The notes: generated by a model from the letters alone, not told the origin. DNA of 64,000 nucleotides from Arthrobacter sp. NicSoilB4 (GCF_019977335.1 NZ_AP024653.1:2852001-2916000); one strand, 5' to 3'. Counted from the first letter of the stretch, positions 8,732 through 17,292 are shown. Numbers and translations are program-made.

Positions 8732-9497
8732 TAGCAGCGCACCACGGAACCCGCACGTCCGGACGGGCAGCAAATCGTCCAAGGGAAGCCTCGATACCCC
8801 GCTGAGCGGTCGCCAGCGGATCCTGCCGAAGTTCTCCCCGAACCCGGATGCGTTCGGCCAGACCACGGAAGGGTTCGCCCGCTTCATGGGCACGCCGCAG
8901 TTCCTGGTCTACATGACGGTGTTCGTTGTCATCTGGCTGGCCTGGAACACTTTTGCCCCGGAGGACTGGCAGTTCGATTCCCGGGCCCTCGGTTTCACCC
9001 TGCTGACCCTGATGCTCTCGCTGCAGGCCTCCTACGCGGCGCCGCTGCTGCTGCTCGCCCAGAACCGGCAGGATGACCGTGACCGTGTCTCCCTCGAGCA
9101 GGACCGCCAGCGAGCGGAGCGCAACCTCTCGGACACCGAGTACCTCACCCGGGAACTCGCCTCGCTCCGCATCGCGCTCCGGGAAGTCGCCACCCGCGAC
9201 TACGTCCGGGCCGAGCTGCGCAGCCTGCTCGAGGACATGCTGGAAGCGCAGGAGGAACTGCGCACCCACGACCCCACGGCCGGCGCGCACGAATCGCCCC
9301 GCGACAAGGTCAAGGAAAAGCTGAAGGAACGCCGCGACAAGCAGCGCACCCCCCGGACCCAGCAGATCCCCCGGGTCAAGACCGACACCAGGAACGACCC
9401 CAAAACCAGCAAGAAAGCCGGCACGACCGACACCCTGCGCGGCGCCGCACCGGACACCGCAAGCGCCCCGGCACGCCCCGCATCCCCCGAGAGCTGA
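8724..9497 (+). CDS. DUF1003 integral membrane protein
   Basis: The predicted 257-residue product contains the DUF1003 core. A short amphipathic lead (GFARFMGTPQFLVYMTVFVV) runs into a transmembrane helix. A second hydrophobic stretch follows (ALGFTLLTLMLSLQASYAAP), then the LLLAQNRQDDRDR motif typical of the family and a long charged coiled-coil-like tail rich in Lys, Arg and Glu. The preferred start is TTG at 8724, because GGAG lies six bases upstream; an in-frame TTG at 8712 is an alternative. The gene overlaps the end of the MgtE-like gene by eight bases and is followed 11 bases later by mrp. DUF1003 has no established biochemical role. Confidence 0.85.
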   Translation: MADSSAPRNPHVRTGSKSSKGSLDTPLSGRQRILPKFSPNPDAFGQTTEGFARFMGTPQFLVYMTVFVVIWLAWNTFAPEDWQFDSRALGFTLLTLMLSLQASYAAPLLLLAQNRQDDRDRVSLEQDRQRAERNLSDTEYLTRELASLRIALREVATRDYVRAELRSLLEDMLEAQEELRTHDPTAGAHESPRDKVKEKLKERRDKQRTPRTQQIPRVKTDTRNDPKTSKKAGTTDTLRGAAPDTASAPARPASPES

Positions 9498-9508
9498 GCA
9501 TCCACCGC

Positions 9509-10675
9509 ATGAACCCTACCCAGGACAGCAGCATCCAGGACACGTCGCCGGGCTCTTCCCTGGAGAAAGCCGTGCAGGCCGCACTTGGCACCGTGATCGA
9601 CCCGGAGCTCCGCCGCCCCATCACGGAGCTGGGCATGGTGGACACCGTGGAGGTGTCCGACGGCGGCCGGGTCCGGATCACGGTGCTCCTGACCATCGCG
9701 GGCTGCCCCCTGCGCGGCACCATTACCGCCGACTGCGAGGCGGCCCTGGCCGCCGTGCCCGGCGTCACCGGCGTCGATGTCGAGCTGAAGGTCATGACGC
9801 AGCAACAGCGCGACGCCCTGAAGGAGCAGCTCCGCGGCCCCGGCGGGCAGCGCGGGATCCCGTTCAACGACCCCGGCTCACTGACCAAGGTGTACGCCGT
9901 CGCGAGCGGCAAGGGCGGCGTGGGTAAGTCCTCCGTGACCGTGAACCTCGCCTGCGCGCTGGCCGCGCAGGGGCTGCGCGTGGGGATCGTGGACGCTGAC
10001 GTCTACGGTTTCTCCGTCCCGGCGCTGATGGGCATCACGCAGGCCCCCACCCGGGTGGATGACATGATCCTGCCGCCGGTGGCGTACGGCGTCAAAGTCA
10101 TCTCCATCGGTATGTTCGTCACCGGCAACCAGCCGGTCGCGTGGCGGGGGCCCATGCTGCACCGCGCGCTGGAGCAGTTCCTCACCGACGTCTATTTCGG
10201 TGACCTCGACGCCCTCTTCCTGGACCTTCCGCCCGGAACCGGCGACATCGCGATCTCCGTGGCCCAGCTCCTGCCCAAGGCCCAGATCCTCGTGGTGACC
10301 ACGCCCCAGGCCGCCGCCGCGGACGTGGCCGAACGGGCCGGGGCCATCGCGACCCAGACCGGGCAGAGCGTCGCCGGCGTGGTGGAAAACATGTCTTACC
10401 TGGAAATGCCCGACGGCAGCCGGATGGAACTGTTCGGCAGCGGCGGCGGCGCTGTGCTGGCCGAACGGCTGTCCGCGACGGTGGGCGCCGAGGTTCCGCT
10501 ACTGGGCCAGATTCCGCTGGACATCCTCCTCCGGGAGGGCGGGGACGCCGGGGTTCCCCTGGTGCTGGGCCGCCCCGAGACGCCGTCTGCCGTTGCGCTG
10601 CTGGACATCGCCGGGAAGCTCGCCGCGGTCCCGCGCGGGCTCAGCGGAATGTCCCTGGGCCTGCAGCCCCGCTAG
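9509..10675 (+). CDS. mrp: Mrp/NBP35-family iron-sulfur cluster carrier ATPase
   Basis: The 388-residue protein has an N-terminal MIP18 (DUF59) domain at about 20-100, with DPELRRPITELGMV and AGCPLRG. A ParA-like P-loop ATPase follows, with the deviant Walker A GKGGVGKSS at 134-142 and a DLPPGTGD motif. Mrp proteins carry Fe-S clusters to target enzymes. The CxxC that binds the cluster in many Mrp proteins would follow the ENMSY segment; here that position reads LEMPDGS with no cysteines. As I recall, mycobacterial Mrp is the same. The gene is last in the MgtE-like / DUF1003 / mrp run, and its stop overlaps the convergent tatB stop by four bases. Confidence 0.92.
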   Translation: MNPTQDSSIQDTSPGSSLEKAVQAALGTVIDPELRRPITELGMVDTVEVSDGGRVRITVLLTIAGCPLRGTITADCEAALAAVPGVTGVDVELKVMTQQQRDALKEQLRGPGGQRGIPFNDPGSLTKVYAVASGKGGVGKSSVTVNLACALAAQGLRVGIVDADVYGFSVPALMGITQAPTRVDDMILPPVAYGVKVISIGMFVTGNQPVAWRGPMLHRALEQFLTDVYFGDLDALFLDLPPGTGDIAISVAQLLPKAQILVVTTPQAAAADVAERAGAIATQTGQSVAGVVENMSYLEMPDGSRMELFGSGGGAVLAERLSATVGAEVPLLGQIPLDILLREGGDAGVPLVLGRPETPSAVALLDIAGKLAAVPRGLSGMSLGLQPR

Positions 10676-11067
10676 GTTGCCTCAGAGTCGAAGGGCGCCG
10701 CTTCACCGTCCGCGAGACGCTCCACCTCGCGCGCCGGGCGGCGCTCCGCGGCCGCGGAGGCAGCAACCGCCGTGGCTGCCGCGGCCGGGGCACCGGCGCT
10801 GACCGGCTTGGTGTCATCATCCAGCAGCGCTTCCTTGATGATCCGGCGCGGGTCATACTGCCGCGGGTCGTATTTCTTCCAGTCGACCTCATCGATATCG
10901 ATGCCGACTTCTTCCTTGATCTGTTCCCGCGCCCCGGACGCCATCCGGCGGACTTCCTTGACGATGTTGGCCAGCTTCTGGGTGTATTCGGGCAGCCTGC
11001 TGGGGCCAATCACCAGAAGTCCGATGATCAGCAGAAGTAAGAACTCCGGTCCATTGATTCCAAGCAC
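10672..11067 (-). CDS. tatB: Sec-independent (twin-arginine) translocase protein TatB
   Basis: This 131-residue protein begins with one transmembrane helix (GPEFLLLLIIGLLVIGPSRL). The glycine-proline hinge and amphipathic helix typical of TatA/TatB (LPEYTQKLANIVKEVRRM) come next, and the rest is a polar, Ala-rich C-terminal region. TatB works with TatC in the cytoplasmic membrane to recognise folded Tat substrates. A Glu at position 8 after the start, and the location beside sigE and its anti-sigma factor, favour TatB over TatA. Translation starts at GTG. Eighty bases separate it from the anti-sigma gene upstream, so it may belong to the sigE operon. Confidence 0.85.
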   Translation of the reverse strand: MLGINGPEFLLLLIIGLLVIGPSRLPEYTQKLANIVKEVRRMASGAREQIKEEVGIDIDEVDWKKYDPRQYDPRRIIKEALLDDDTKPVSAGAPAAAATAVAASAAAERRPAREVERLADGEAAPFDSEAT

Positions 11068-11147
11068 TGTAGGAAGATTACCCTCTTAGTCGGAGCTGGG
11101 ACGATTCGGCCGTGACACACGTCGGCGGGCCTCTGCGGAACGCCCGG

Positions 11148-12242
11148 TCACGGGGCCAGCAGCTCCATGATCCTGCCCAGGCCGCGCTCCAGGCGCGCGG
11201 TGAAACTGTGCCCCGCGCCGGACCCGGCCCCGTCTCCGGCGGCCGCCGCCGCCCCGCTGCGGGCGTGCACCAGGGCGGCCACGCCGTCGTCGGCCCGCTC
11301 AGCGGGCTCATCCGAAACGTAGGTGAAGGTAGCATCGTCTTTCTGGTAGATAGCCGCGTAGGGGGGACCATGGTTGACCCACAGGATCCCGCTGCTGGAC
11401 GCTGCCGCTCCCCCGGTCTCCGCCTTGGCACCCGTCGCGGCACCGCCGCCCGGGACAGCCGCGGAGGTGAATCCGTCCGACGTCGCGGGACGGCCCGTCA
11501 GCACGTTGACCGGCGGTGCCTTTCGTGGCCCGCCCTCCGGTGTGCCGGACTGCCCGGGCAGTCCACTGTGCTCTTCGAAGATGGTGGCGAAATTCCGGCC
11601 GTCGGTGAGCCGCAGTTCCACGACGTCGACCCCGGCCAGCACCCCTCCCCGGGCCCAGACCAGGTGGTAGCCGAGTTCGCGGAGCTCGGGGCAGGTCCAG
11701 CCCTCGGAGCGAAGGGTGGCGAGCTGCGCGGCCGTGAGTGTTCCGGCCGGGGTGAAATCAGGTTCGCCGGTGGGGCCCCAGCCGGCGGGCGTCCCGGCAC
11801 CCGCCTCGACGGCAGCTGGCGCAGAGGACGCAAGGTCGCGCTGCAGGAAGGCTGAGGCAGGTGCGCCGCCCGCCTGCGGGGCGGCGTCCCCGCCCATGAC
11901 GTAAGCCGAGCCGCCAAGCAGGGCGGCAGCGGCTGCCGCGCCGCCGGCCACCAGCAAGGCGGACCGAAGGGCGGGACGGAAGCCCCGGACGCCCGGCACT
12001 GCAGAGGACAGACCGCGTGGGTGCGCCCGTCCTGTGCCTCCCGTGTCGGTGCCGCGGGCCAGTTCCTCGGTGCGGGCCAGCAGGCGCGCCGTCAGGTCGC
12101 CGCTGGCCGAGGGGACCTCGGCGCCGCGCAGCCGCTCCAGGTATTGGCGTTCCCGGCGCAACTGTTGCTGGCACTGATCACAGGACTCCAGGTGCCGGCG
12201 CCGCGGATCGTGGCAGCCCAACAGTCGCTTGAGCAGACGCAT
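11148..12242 (-). CDS. Membrane-anchored anti-sigma factor for SigE (zinc-finger type)
   Basis: The 364-residue protein has a zinc-associated anti-sigma motif, HLESCDQC (H-x3-C-x2-C), near residues 16-23. A helical region that should bind the sigma factor follows. Next comes a single transmembrane helix near residues 110-135 (LLVAGGAAAAAALLGGSAYV) and a long C-terminal region of unknown fold, presumably outside the membrane. It lies 23 bases downstream of sigE on the same strand, the usual place for the cognate anti-sigma. In mycobacteria the equivalent protein (RseA) is degraded under envelope stress to free SigE. That mechanism is inferred here, not shown. Confidence 0.8.
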   Translation of the reverse strand: MRLLKRLLGCHDPRRRHLESCDQCQQQLRRERQYLERLRGAEVPSASGDLTARLLARTEELARGTDTGGTGRAHPRGLSSAVPGVRGFRPALRSALLVAGGAAAAAALLGGSAYVMGGDAAPQAGGAPASAFLQRDLASSAPAAVEAGAGTPAGWGPTGEPDFTPAGTLTAAQLATLRSEGWTCPELRELGYHLVWARGGVLAGVDVVELRLTDGRNFATIFEEHSGLPGQSGTPEGGPRKAPPVNVLTGRPATSDGFTSAAVPGGGAATGAKAETGGAAASSSGILWVNHGPPYAAIYQKDDATFTYVSDEPAERADDGVAALVHARSGAAAAAGDGAGSGAGHSFTARLERGLGRIMELLAP

Positions 12243-12265
12243 CGCGTGTTTCAGGGAATCGAGGT

Positions 12266-12901
12266 TCAGAGGAGACCGGCGATGCGCGGCATCTTCAAAC
12301 GCGGCTTCAGCGAGGTCTTGGCGGACTGCTGCGGGCGCGGGTCGCGGTGCGCCAGCTTCTCCCGAAGCATGGTCCGGCCGCGGTGGATCCTGGAGCGGAC
12401 AGTTCCGAGCTTGATGCCCAAGGCGACGGCCACCTCGTCATAGGACAGCCCCTCAAGGTCGCACAGCACGACGGCGGCGCGGAAATCCGGGGGAAGTTCT
12501 TCCAGAGCGGCCTGCACATCAACATCAAGGTTGTTGAATTCGAAGCTCTGTTCCGGGCCCGGCTCGCGTCCGGGCAAACGCGACTCGGCGTCGTCGGCCA
12601 GCGCGTCGAAGCGGATCCGGCTCTTGCGCCGGGCCTGGTCCAGGAAGAGGTTGGTGGTGATCCGGTGCAGCCACCCGTCAAGGGTGCCGGGCTTGAAGTT
12701 CTCGAGTGAGCGGAAGACGCGGACGAACACTTCCTGGGTGAGGTCCTCGGCGTCGTACTTGTTGCCGGTGAGCCGGTACGCGAGGCGGTACACCTTCGCG
12801 GAGTGGTTGGTCACAACTTCTTCCCAGGTGGGCCGGACCCACTCGGTTTCCGCCGCAGGCTGGGACTGTTCAGTTGCAGGGACAGCTGCCAGTGCCGACA
12901 T
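12266..12901 (-). CDS. sigE: ECF RNA polymerase sigma factor SigE
   Basis: This 211-residue group 4 sigma factor shows region 2 ([20 protein letters not shown], then [12 protein letters not shown] and the [15 protein letters not shown] promoter-melting helix). Region 4 is also clear ([19 protein letters not shown], then [20 protein letters not shown]). A 28-residue lead precedes region 2. The ATG is backed by a GAGGGGAG Shine-Dalgarno. With an anti-sigma gene just downstream and a divergent O-methyltransferase upstream, it matches the SigE locus of other actinobacteria, where the factor drives the response to envelope and oxidative stress. No htrA-like protease gene lies between the anti-sigma gene and tatB, unlike the mycobacterial order I recall. 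Confidence 0.92.
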   Translation of the reverse strand: MSALAAVPATEQSQPAAETEWVRPTWEEVVTNHSAKVYRLAYRLTGNKYDAEDLTQEVFVRVFRSLENFKPGTLDGWLHRITTNLFLDQARRKSRIRFDALADDAESRLPGREPGPEQSFEFNNLDVDVQAALEELPPDFRAAVVLCDLEGLSYDEVAVALGIKLGTVRSRIHRGRTMLREKLAHRDPRPQQSAKTSLKPRLKMPRIAGLL

Positions 12902-13229
12902 TGTCCGCTCCCCTCGTGGATGGTGCCTACGCCGTGGACGGGGCTTGCGGCTGCAAGCTCCTGCACCCTTGATTCGGCGCCGATCACCACGCGGATGAGC
13001 GGATCTCCATCATTTCAAAATAAGCTGGGAATTACCTGACGCCAAGGCTCCTTCTGCCCACGGCAGAACCGGGAGCCCGCACGGCCCACGCCGCGCTGGC
13101 CGCAGCCATCCGCCTGAGGGCCCCTCGGACCGCCGTCCCGGCCGCACGCGGGGGCGCCTCCCGGCCGGTCACCACTTGACACAGTAGGCTGGGGTGAACA
13201 CTCCCCTGCCGCCCAGAAAGCGAAATTCC
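12902..13229. promoter_or_regulatory. Divergent promoter region between sigE and the O-methyltransferase
   Basis: This gap of 328 bases holds no gene I can support. A TAGGCT box at 13185-13190 is a plausible -10 for the methyltransferase. It would place the transcript start near 13197, downstream of the in-frame GTG at 13194 and upstream of the ATG at 13230, which supports the later start. On the sigE side I see an AT-rich patch (about 13010-13030) but no confident promoter. Confidence 0.35.
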
Positions 13230-13862
13230 ATGAGCGCCGATAAGTCCACGAGCTGGTCCTACGCAGAAGATCTGCCTGCCGAGGATGAGGTTCTGTTGCA
13301 CGCGCGCGAACGGTCCTTCGAACTGGGCGTGACCCCGGTTGGCCCGGGCGTCGGAGCCGTCCTGACCGTCCTGGCGGCGGCGTCCAAGGCCCAGACAGCG
13401 GTCGAAATCGGCACCGGCGCCGGCGTCTCCGGCGTCTGCATCCTGCGCGGACTGGGCCCGCACGCCGTGCTGACCACCATCGACGTCGACGTCGAGCACC
13501 TGAAAGCCGCACGCGAAGCCTTCCAGGAAGCCGGCAGCCCGGCCAACCGCACGCGGACCATCTCCGGCCGGGCCCGCGACGTCCTCCCCCGCCTGACCGA
13601 CGGCGCCTATGACCTGGTCTTCATCGACGCCGACAAGCCGAACTACCCCGGCTACGTGGAACAGGCCGTCCGCCTGCTCAAGTCCGGCGGCCTGCTGATC
13701 GTCAACGACGCCCTGGACAAGGACCGCGTCGCCAACCCTGCCGCCCGCGAGGCCACCACCGTGGTGCTCCGCCAGGTGGGCAAGTCCATCCGCGAGGACG
13801 ACCGCCTCGCGTCGGCCATGCTGCCTACCGGTGACGGCCTGCTGGTCGCCGTCAAAAAGTAG
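13230..13862 (+). CDS. SAM-dependent O-methyltransferase (family 3)
   Basis: The product is 210 residues. Motif I VEIGTGAG at 58-65 binds S-adenosylmethionine, and FIDADKPNYPGY holds the acidic metal-binding cluster of the catechol/caffeoyl-CoA-type O-methyltransferases. A C-terminal strand follows (MLPTGDGLLVAVKK). It is expected to be a soluble, divalent-metal-dependent enzyme methylating a small hydroxylated compound; the substrate is unknown. A homologue sits divergent from sigE in mycobacteria (as I recall, Rv1220c), so the pairing is conserved although its reason is not known. The ATG at 13230 is preferred to the upstream GTG because of the promoter position. Confidence 0.88.
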   Translation: MSADKSTSWSYAEDLPAEDEVLLHARERSFELGVTPVGPGVGAVLTVLAAASKAQTAVEIGTGAGVSGVCILRGLGPHAVLTTIDVDVEHLKAAREAFQEAGSPANRTRTISGRARDVLPRLTDGAYDLVFIDADKPNYPGYVEQAVRLLKSGGLLIVNDALDKDRVANPAAREATTVVLRQVGKSIREDDRLASAMLPTGDGLLVAVKK

Positions 13863-13921
13863 CCGTCAAGAAGTAGCTGTCAAGCCGTAGCCTGCCGGGC
13901 GGTGGCCGCCCGGGACGACAA

Positions 13922-13965
13922 AGAGGGCGGTGCCCGCTGCCATCCGGCTGCGGGCACCGCCCTCT
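13922..13965. terminator. Bidirectional intrinsic terminator
   Basis: A perfect 16-bp stem, AGAGGGCGGTGCCCGC with its complement, encloses a 12-base loop between the converging O-methyltransferase and DUF3117 genes. The plus-strand side continues into GTCAAAA, with only a weak T tract. Confidence 0.8.
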
Positions 13966-13984
13966 GTCAAAAGGTGCAGTGAGG

Positions 13985-14152
13985 CTATTCGGTAACGCCG
14001 ACGAGGCATTCCTTCAAGTTGGTGGCCTCGGCGGAGTTGAGTTCGACCACAAGCCGCCCGCCGCCTTCGAGCGGGACGCGCATGATCAGGCTGCGCCCTT
14101 CTTTGGTAACTTCCATCGGGCCGTCGCCGGTGCGTGGTTTCATAGCCGCCAT
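13985..14152 (-). CDS. DUF3117 small conserved protein
   Basis: This 55-residue protein begins MAAMKPRTGDGPMEVTKEG and contains VPLEGGGRLVVEL, the nearly invariant core of DUF3117. That family of small beta-rich proteins is found throughout actinobacteria. The start at 14152 is chosen because a GGAGGGG Shine-Dalgarno lies about ten bases upstream and overlaps an earlier in-frame ATG at 14170, which therefore cannot be the start. A monocistronic transcript seems likely. The function is unknown; the small size and near-invariance suggest a structural or nucleic-acid-associated role, which is speculation. Confidence 0.9.
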   Translation of the reverse strand: MAAMKPRTGDGPMEVTKEGRSLIMRVPLEGGGRLVVELNSAEATNLKECLVGVTE

Positions 14153-14384
14153 AAGGAATATCCCCTCCATTAGTCCAGTGACATACCAGCCCGGCCGGGC
14201 TGCGTCCGCTCAGTCAATCAAGCTGCCCGGCGGCCGCGATGGGAGCCATCAGGGCCATATACTCAGTTTGCTTCTTGTCCTTGCTTACCTTCTATTATCG
14301 CGTAACAACGCGGCTGTAGCTAATCGTTGGACTTTCCGACGCGCCGCGCGGCGCAGGGCCGGGGGCCGGAAAAGGTGCCGCGCG

Positions 14385-15752
14385 TCACGGCGGATAGTCA
14401 CCCCCGCCAGGCAACGGCGCCCACGCCCACAGCCAGACGATCCAGACAATCTGCAGCAGCACGAACATAATGACCACCGTGCCGCGGTAGGCGCGGGACC
14501 GGGAGACCAGTGCCGCGCCGAGGGCCAGCGGGAAGAGCGGGAGCAGCATCCGGAACGTGCTTGTCTGCGGGTGCAGGAAGATCAGCAGGTAGCCCATGTA
14601 GCAGGCGCACCAGAGCCGCAGCTCCGTGCCCAGCGCCTGCACCGGGCGGCACATCATCAGCAGCGTGAACAGCGCAACGAAGAGGAACGGTGCCAGCACG
14701 CCCAGCACTGGGCCGAAGAGCAGGATTCCGGTGTCGAACCAGGGTTTGAACGGCACCAGGTCGTGGCCGCGCCACACAGTCTCGGTCTTCGTGTAGGCCT
14801 GGATATCACCGGTGACGGCCCACGCGATGGCCGGCCACATGAGGGCGCCGACTCCGCTGACCGCAGTCAGCCCGGCCAGCGACCAGAGCTGCCCGCCGCT
14901 GTGCGGCACTGGTCCGGTCCGCCCCGCTTCCCCCGTGCCCGGGGCCTCCCAGCGCGCGGGTTCGCGGCCGGCGGAGTAGGTCTGCCACAGCCGGTACAGG
15001 AACAGCAGCCCCACCATCGCCGCGAACGGAACGCCGGTCGGCCGGGACAGGCACATCAGCACAACGACTGGCATCGCCCACAGGTAGCGTCGTTCCACGA
15101 CCAGCAGCAGGGCGGCAGCCAGCAGGAGCAGGTTCAGCGATTCGGCGTACGGCACCTGGAGCACGGGCGAGACAGGAAAGGTGGCAACGAACACGGTGGC
15201 CCAGAGCGCCGTGCGGTGGGACGCCTTGTGCCGGAAGAGGCGGTAGATGACCAGCGCTGCACCCAGGCCGGCCAGCATGGCGATGAGCGTCAGCGTGAAT
15301 GCCGGGTGCATTCCGGTCAGCCCGGCGACTGCCCTGCCCAGGAAGGGAAAGAGCGCGTAGAACGCCCAGGCGTTCTCCTGCACGTGGCCGGCCCCGTCGG
15401 TCGGGAGGACCTCGGGGTAGCCGTTCTGGAGGGCCTCGCCGTACCAGCGGGCGTCCCAGATATTGACGAAAGACCAGTAATCGGGCTTGGCGGGAAACCA
15501 GGGGTTGACGCCCTGGTGCAGTGCGGCGGCCATGAAGATGCAGGCGCTGACGAGGCGGGCTGCGACGTAGAGTGCGCCCACCTGGACCCACCAGGGCCAG
15601 CGTGCCACCCGGGCGCCGGCTGCCGCGGCCGCGCCCCAGGCCGCGGCGGTCGGGCCGTGCTGCGCGGGGCTCCCGGCCCGGCCCTCCACGGCAGCGCGGT
15701 GTTGCCGCTGTTCCGCCTCCGGCGCCTCCGTCCGGGGGTGCTCGCTGCTCAC
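14385..15752 (-). CDS. Polytopic mannosyltransferase-like membrane protein (PIG-V-like)
   Basis: The 455-residue protein has a polar N-terminal tail of about 50 residues and about ten hydrophobic segments. The first large loop carries WDARWYGEA at about 99-107, resembling the WDxxWY signature of GPI mannosyltransferase 2/PIG-V-like enzymes that use polyprenyl-phosphate-mannose. In actinobacteria such proteins are thought to add mannose to envelope lipids, glycans or proteins outside the membrane. The DivIVA-domain gene upstream overlaps its start by four bases (ATGA), so the two are translationally coupled. Acceptor and sugar are not known. Confidence 0.65.
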   Translation of the reverse strand: MSSEHPRTEAPEAEQRQHRAAVEGRAGSPAQHGPTAAAWGAAAAAGARVARWPWWVQVGALYVAARLVSACIFMAAALHQGVNPWFPAKPDYWSFVNIWDARWYGEALQNGYPEVLPTDGAGHVQENAWAFYALFPFLGRAVAGLTGMHPAFTLTLIAMLAGLGAALVIYRLFRHKASHRTALWATVFVATFPVSPVLQVPYAESLNLLLLAAALLLVVERRYLWAMPVVVLMCLSRPTGVPFAAMVGLLFLYRLWQTYSAGREPARWEAPGTGEAGRTGPVPHSGGQLWSLAGLTAVSGVGALMWPAIAWAVTGDIQAYTKTETVWRGHDLVPFKPWFDTGILLFGPVLGVLAPFLFVALFTLLMMCRPVQALGTELRLWCACYMGYLLIFLHPQTSTFRMLLPLFPLALGAALVSRSRAYRGTVVIMFVLLQIVWIVWLWAWAPLPGGGDYPP

Positions 15753-16111
15753 GGAGCCTGCCCGGGTTCATCCCGGAGGCGTTCCAGTTCGGCGGTCAGG
15801 TCCGCGATCTGCCGGTTCCTGGCTGCAAGCTGGTCCCGCAGTTCGTCCAGCACCTGGTCCACCTGGTCCATCCGGTACCCCCGCAGGCCCAGGGCGAATC
15901 GGAGGCGGTCGACGTCGGACGGCTCCACCTCGGCCGGCAGCAGTACTGGCGGGAGGTTGGCGACCGGCTGGTCAAAGCCGTCGTTAAGCGCGCGCAGGCC
16001 GCCGTCGTCGGCCCCGCGCCGGCCGCGGAAGGCTTTCGAGGCCCTGCCGGTGCCGAGGAAAAACGCGGCGCCGACCAGCGCAATCGCAAGGAAAACCAGG
16101 AAGAAACTCAC
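15749..16111 (-). CDS. Small membrane-anchored DivIVA-domain protein
   Basis: This 120-residue protein has one N-terminal transmembrane helix (FFLVFLAIALVGAAFFLG). A basic linker leads to the DivIVA signature at about 65-95, where DRLRFALGLRGYRMDQVDQV matches the lipid-binding/coiled-coil start found in actinobacterial DivIVA-domain proteins. A short coiled coil (DELRDQLAARNRQIADL) ends the protein. Members help organise the cell pole and cell-wall growth. It lies between the LOG-family gene (43 bases upstream) and the mannosyltransferase-like gene, with which it overlaps. An envelope role fits that context. Confidence 0.8.
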   Translation of the reverse strand: MSFFLVFLAIALVGAAFFLGTGRASKAFRGRRGADDGGLRALNDGFDQPVANLPPVLLPAEVEPSDVDRLRFALGLRGYRMDQVDQVLDELRDQLAARNRQIADLTAELERLRDEPGQAP

Positions 16112-16154
16112 TCCCCCATCGTGCCAGACGGCGGCGGGTCCGGCGGGCGGGCTG

Positions 16155-17087
16155 TCAGCCCCGCGTGCCGCCGGGGTTTCCTGGGCTGGTACCGTTGCCG
16201 GCGCTGCTGCCGTTGGGGTTCCGGTGCCGGGCGGCCCCTTCCACCACCAGCTCCACGGCGAGCGCCGGATCGTCCACTACCTGCAGCAGATCCAGGTCCT
16301 CCTCGGACATCATGCCTTCGGCCACGAGGGTGGTCTGGATCCATTCCACCATCGGGCTCCAGAACGCCGTTCCGAGCAGGACGATCGGGAAGGAGGTCAC
16401 CTTCCTGGTCTGGACCAGGACCATTGCTTCGAACAGTTCGTCGAGGGTCCCCAGGCCGCCCGGCAGCACGATGAAGCCCTGGGCGTATTTGACGAACATG
16501 GTCTTGCGGGCGAAGAAGTACCGGAAGTTGATCCCCAGGTCCACCCACTGGTTCATCCCCTGCTCGAAGGGCAGCTCGATGCCGAGTCCCACTGACACTC
16601 CATTGCCCTGCACGGCCCCCTTGTTGGCGGCCTCCATCGAGCCGGGACCTCCGCCGGTGATCACGGCCAGCCCGGCTTCTGCCAGCTGGCGCCCCACTTC
16701 GACGGCGAGTTCGTAGTTCAGGCTGCCGGGCACGGTCCGTGCCGAACCGAAGACACTGACCGCCGGGCCAAGGTCGGCCAGGGCGCCGAACCCTTCAACG
16801 AACTCGCTCTGGATCCTCAGGACGCGCCACGGGTCCGTATGGACGAACTGGCCGGGCCCTTTGGTGTCCAGCAGCGTCCGGTCCGACATCGTCACCTTGG
16901 CAGCCTTGCGCCGCAGCTCCAGCGGCCCCTTGTGCCGGATCCCGGAAGGGGGCGGTGTGTCGCGGGGTTCGGCGGAGGTTTTCGCGGCGGCCGGTCCGGC
17001 GGCCTGGCCGGCCTTCCCTCCGGCCGGCTTTCCGGCGGGCTTTCCGGATGGGGCGGTGGCTCCCTGGGGCTGCGGATCGGTACTCAT
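16155..17087 (-). CDS. LOG-family Rossmann protein (TIGR00730; nucleoside 5'-monophosphate phosphoribohydrolase)
   Basis: Of the 310 residues, the first 70 or so are a Pro/Ala/Gly-rich extension. The core has SVFGSARTVPGS, GGGPGSMEAANKGA and the hallmark LPGGLGTLDELFE. LOG-family enzymes release the base from nucleoside 5'-monophosphates; in plants and some actinobacteria they make free cytokinins. The natural substrate here is not known. The ATG at 17087 is preferred to a GTG two codons earlier. It is probably first in a transcript with the DivIVA-domain gene. Confidence 0.85.
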   Translation of the reverse strand: MSTDPQPQGATAPSGKPAGKPAGGKAGQAAGPAAAKTSAEPRDTPPPSGIRHKGPLELRRKAAKVTMSDRTLLDTKGPGQFVHTDPWRVLRIQSEFVEGFGALADLGPAVSVFGSARTVPGSLNYELAVEVGRQLAEAGLAVITGGGPGSMEAANKGAVQGNGVSVGLGIELPFEQGMNQWVDLGINFRYFFARKTMFVKYAQGFIVLPGGLGTLDELFEAMVLVQTRKVTSFPIVLLGTAFWSPMVEWIQTTLVAEGMMSEEDLDLLQVVDDPALAVELVVEGAARHRNPNGSSAGNGTSPGNPGGTRG

Positions 17088-17252
17088 GCCCACAGGTTAG
17101 CGCGGAAATTCCCCCGCGGCCGTCCGGCGCGGCACAGGGGCGCGGGCGTGCGAACCGGATCCTCCGTCCTGCACGGCAGACTGCCGGATGACCCCTCAGG
17201 CAGTCTGACCTGCAGGTATCTCTTGAATCACGATCCGTAGGAAGTAGGAGTG

Positions 17253-17286
17253 ATTACGGTCATAAAGCCGTAATGTTCGCTAGATT
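17253..17286 (+). promoter_or_regulatory. gluABCD promoter with inverted-repeat operator candidate
   Basis: ATTACGG (17253-17259) and its exact complement CCGTAAT (17268-17274) form an inverted repeat with an eight-base centre. TAGATT at 17281-17286 is a good -10 box six bases before the gluA ATG, which suggests a leaderless transcript. The inverted repeat would then cover the spacer and -35 zone, where a repressor would act. The regulator is not identified. Confidence 0.45.
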
Positions 17287-17292
17287 CTTCTT

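Noticed and set aside
13176..13190. TTGACA plus TAGGCT before the O-methyltransferase
   Set aside because: Only three bases separate them; the TAGGCT box alone is kept as a possible -10.
14019..16595. 858-codon plus-strand open frame
   Set aside because: It crosses four genes that are clearly coded on the minus strand and consists of His/Arg/Gln-rich shadow sequence.
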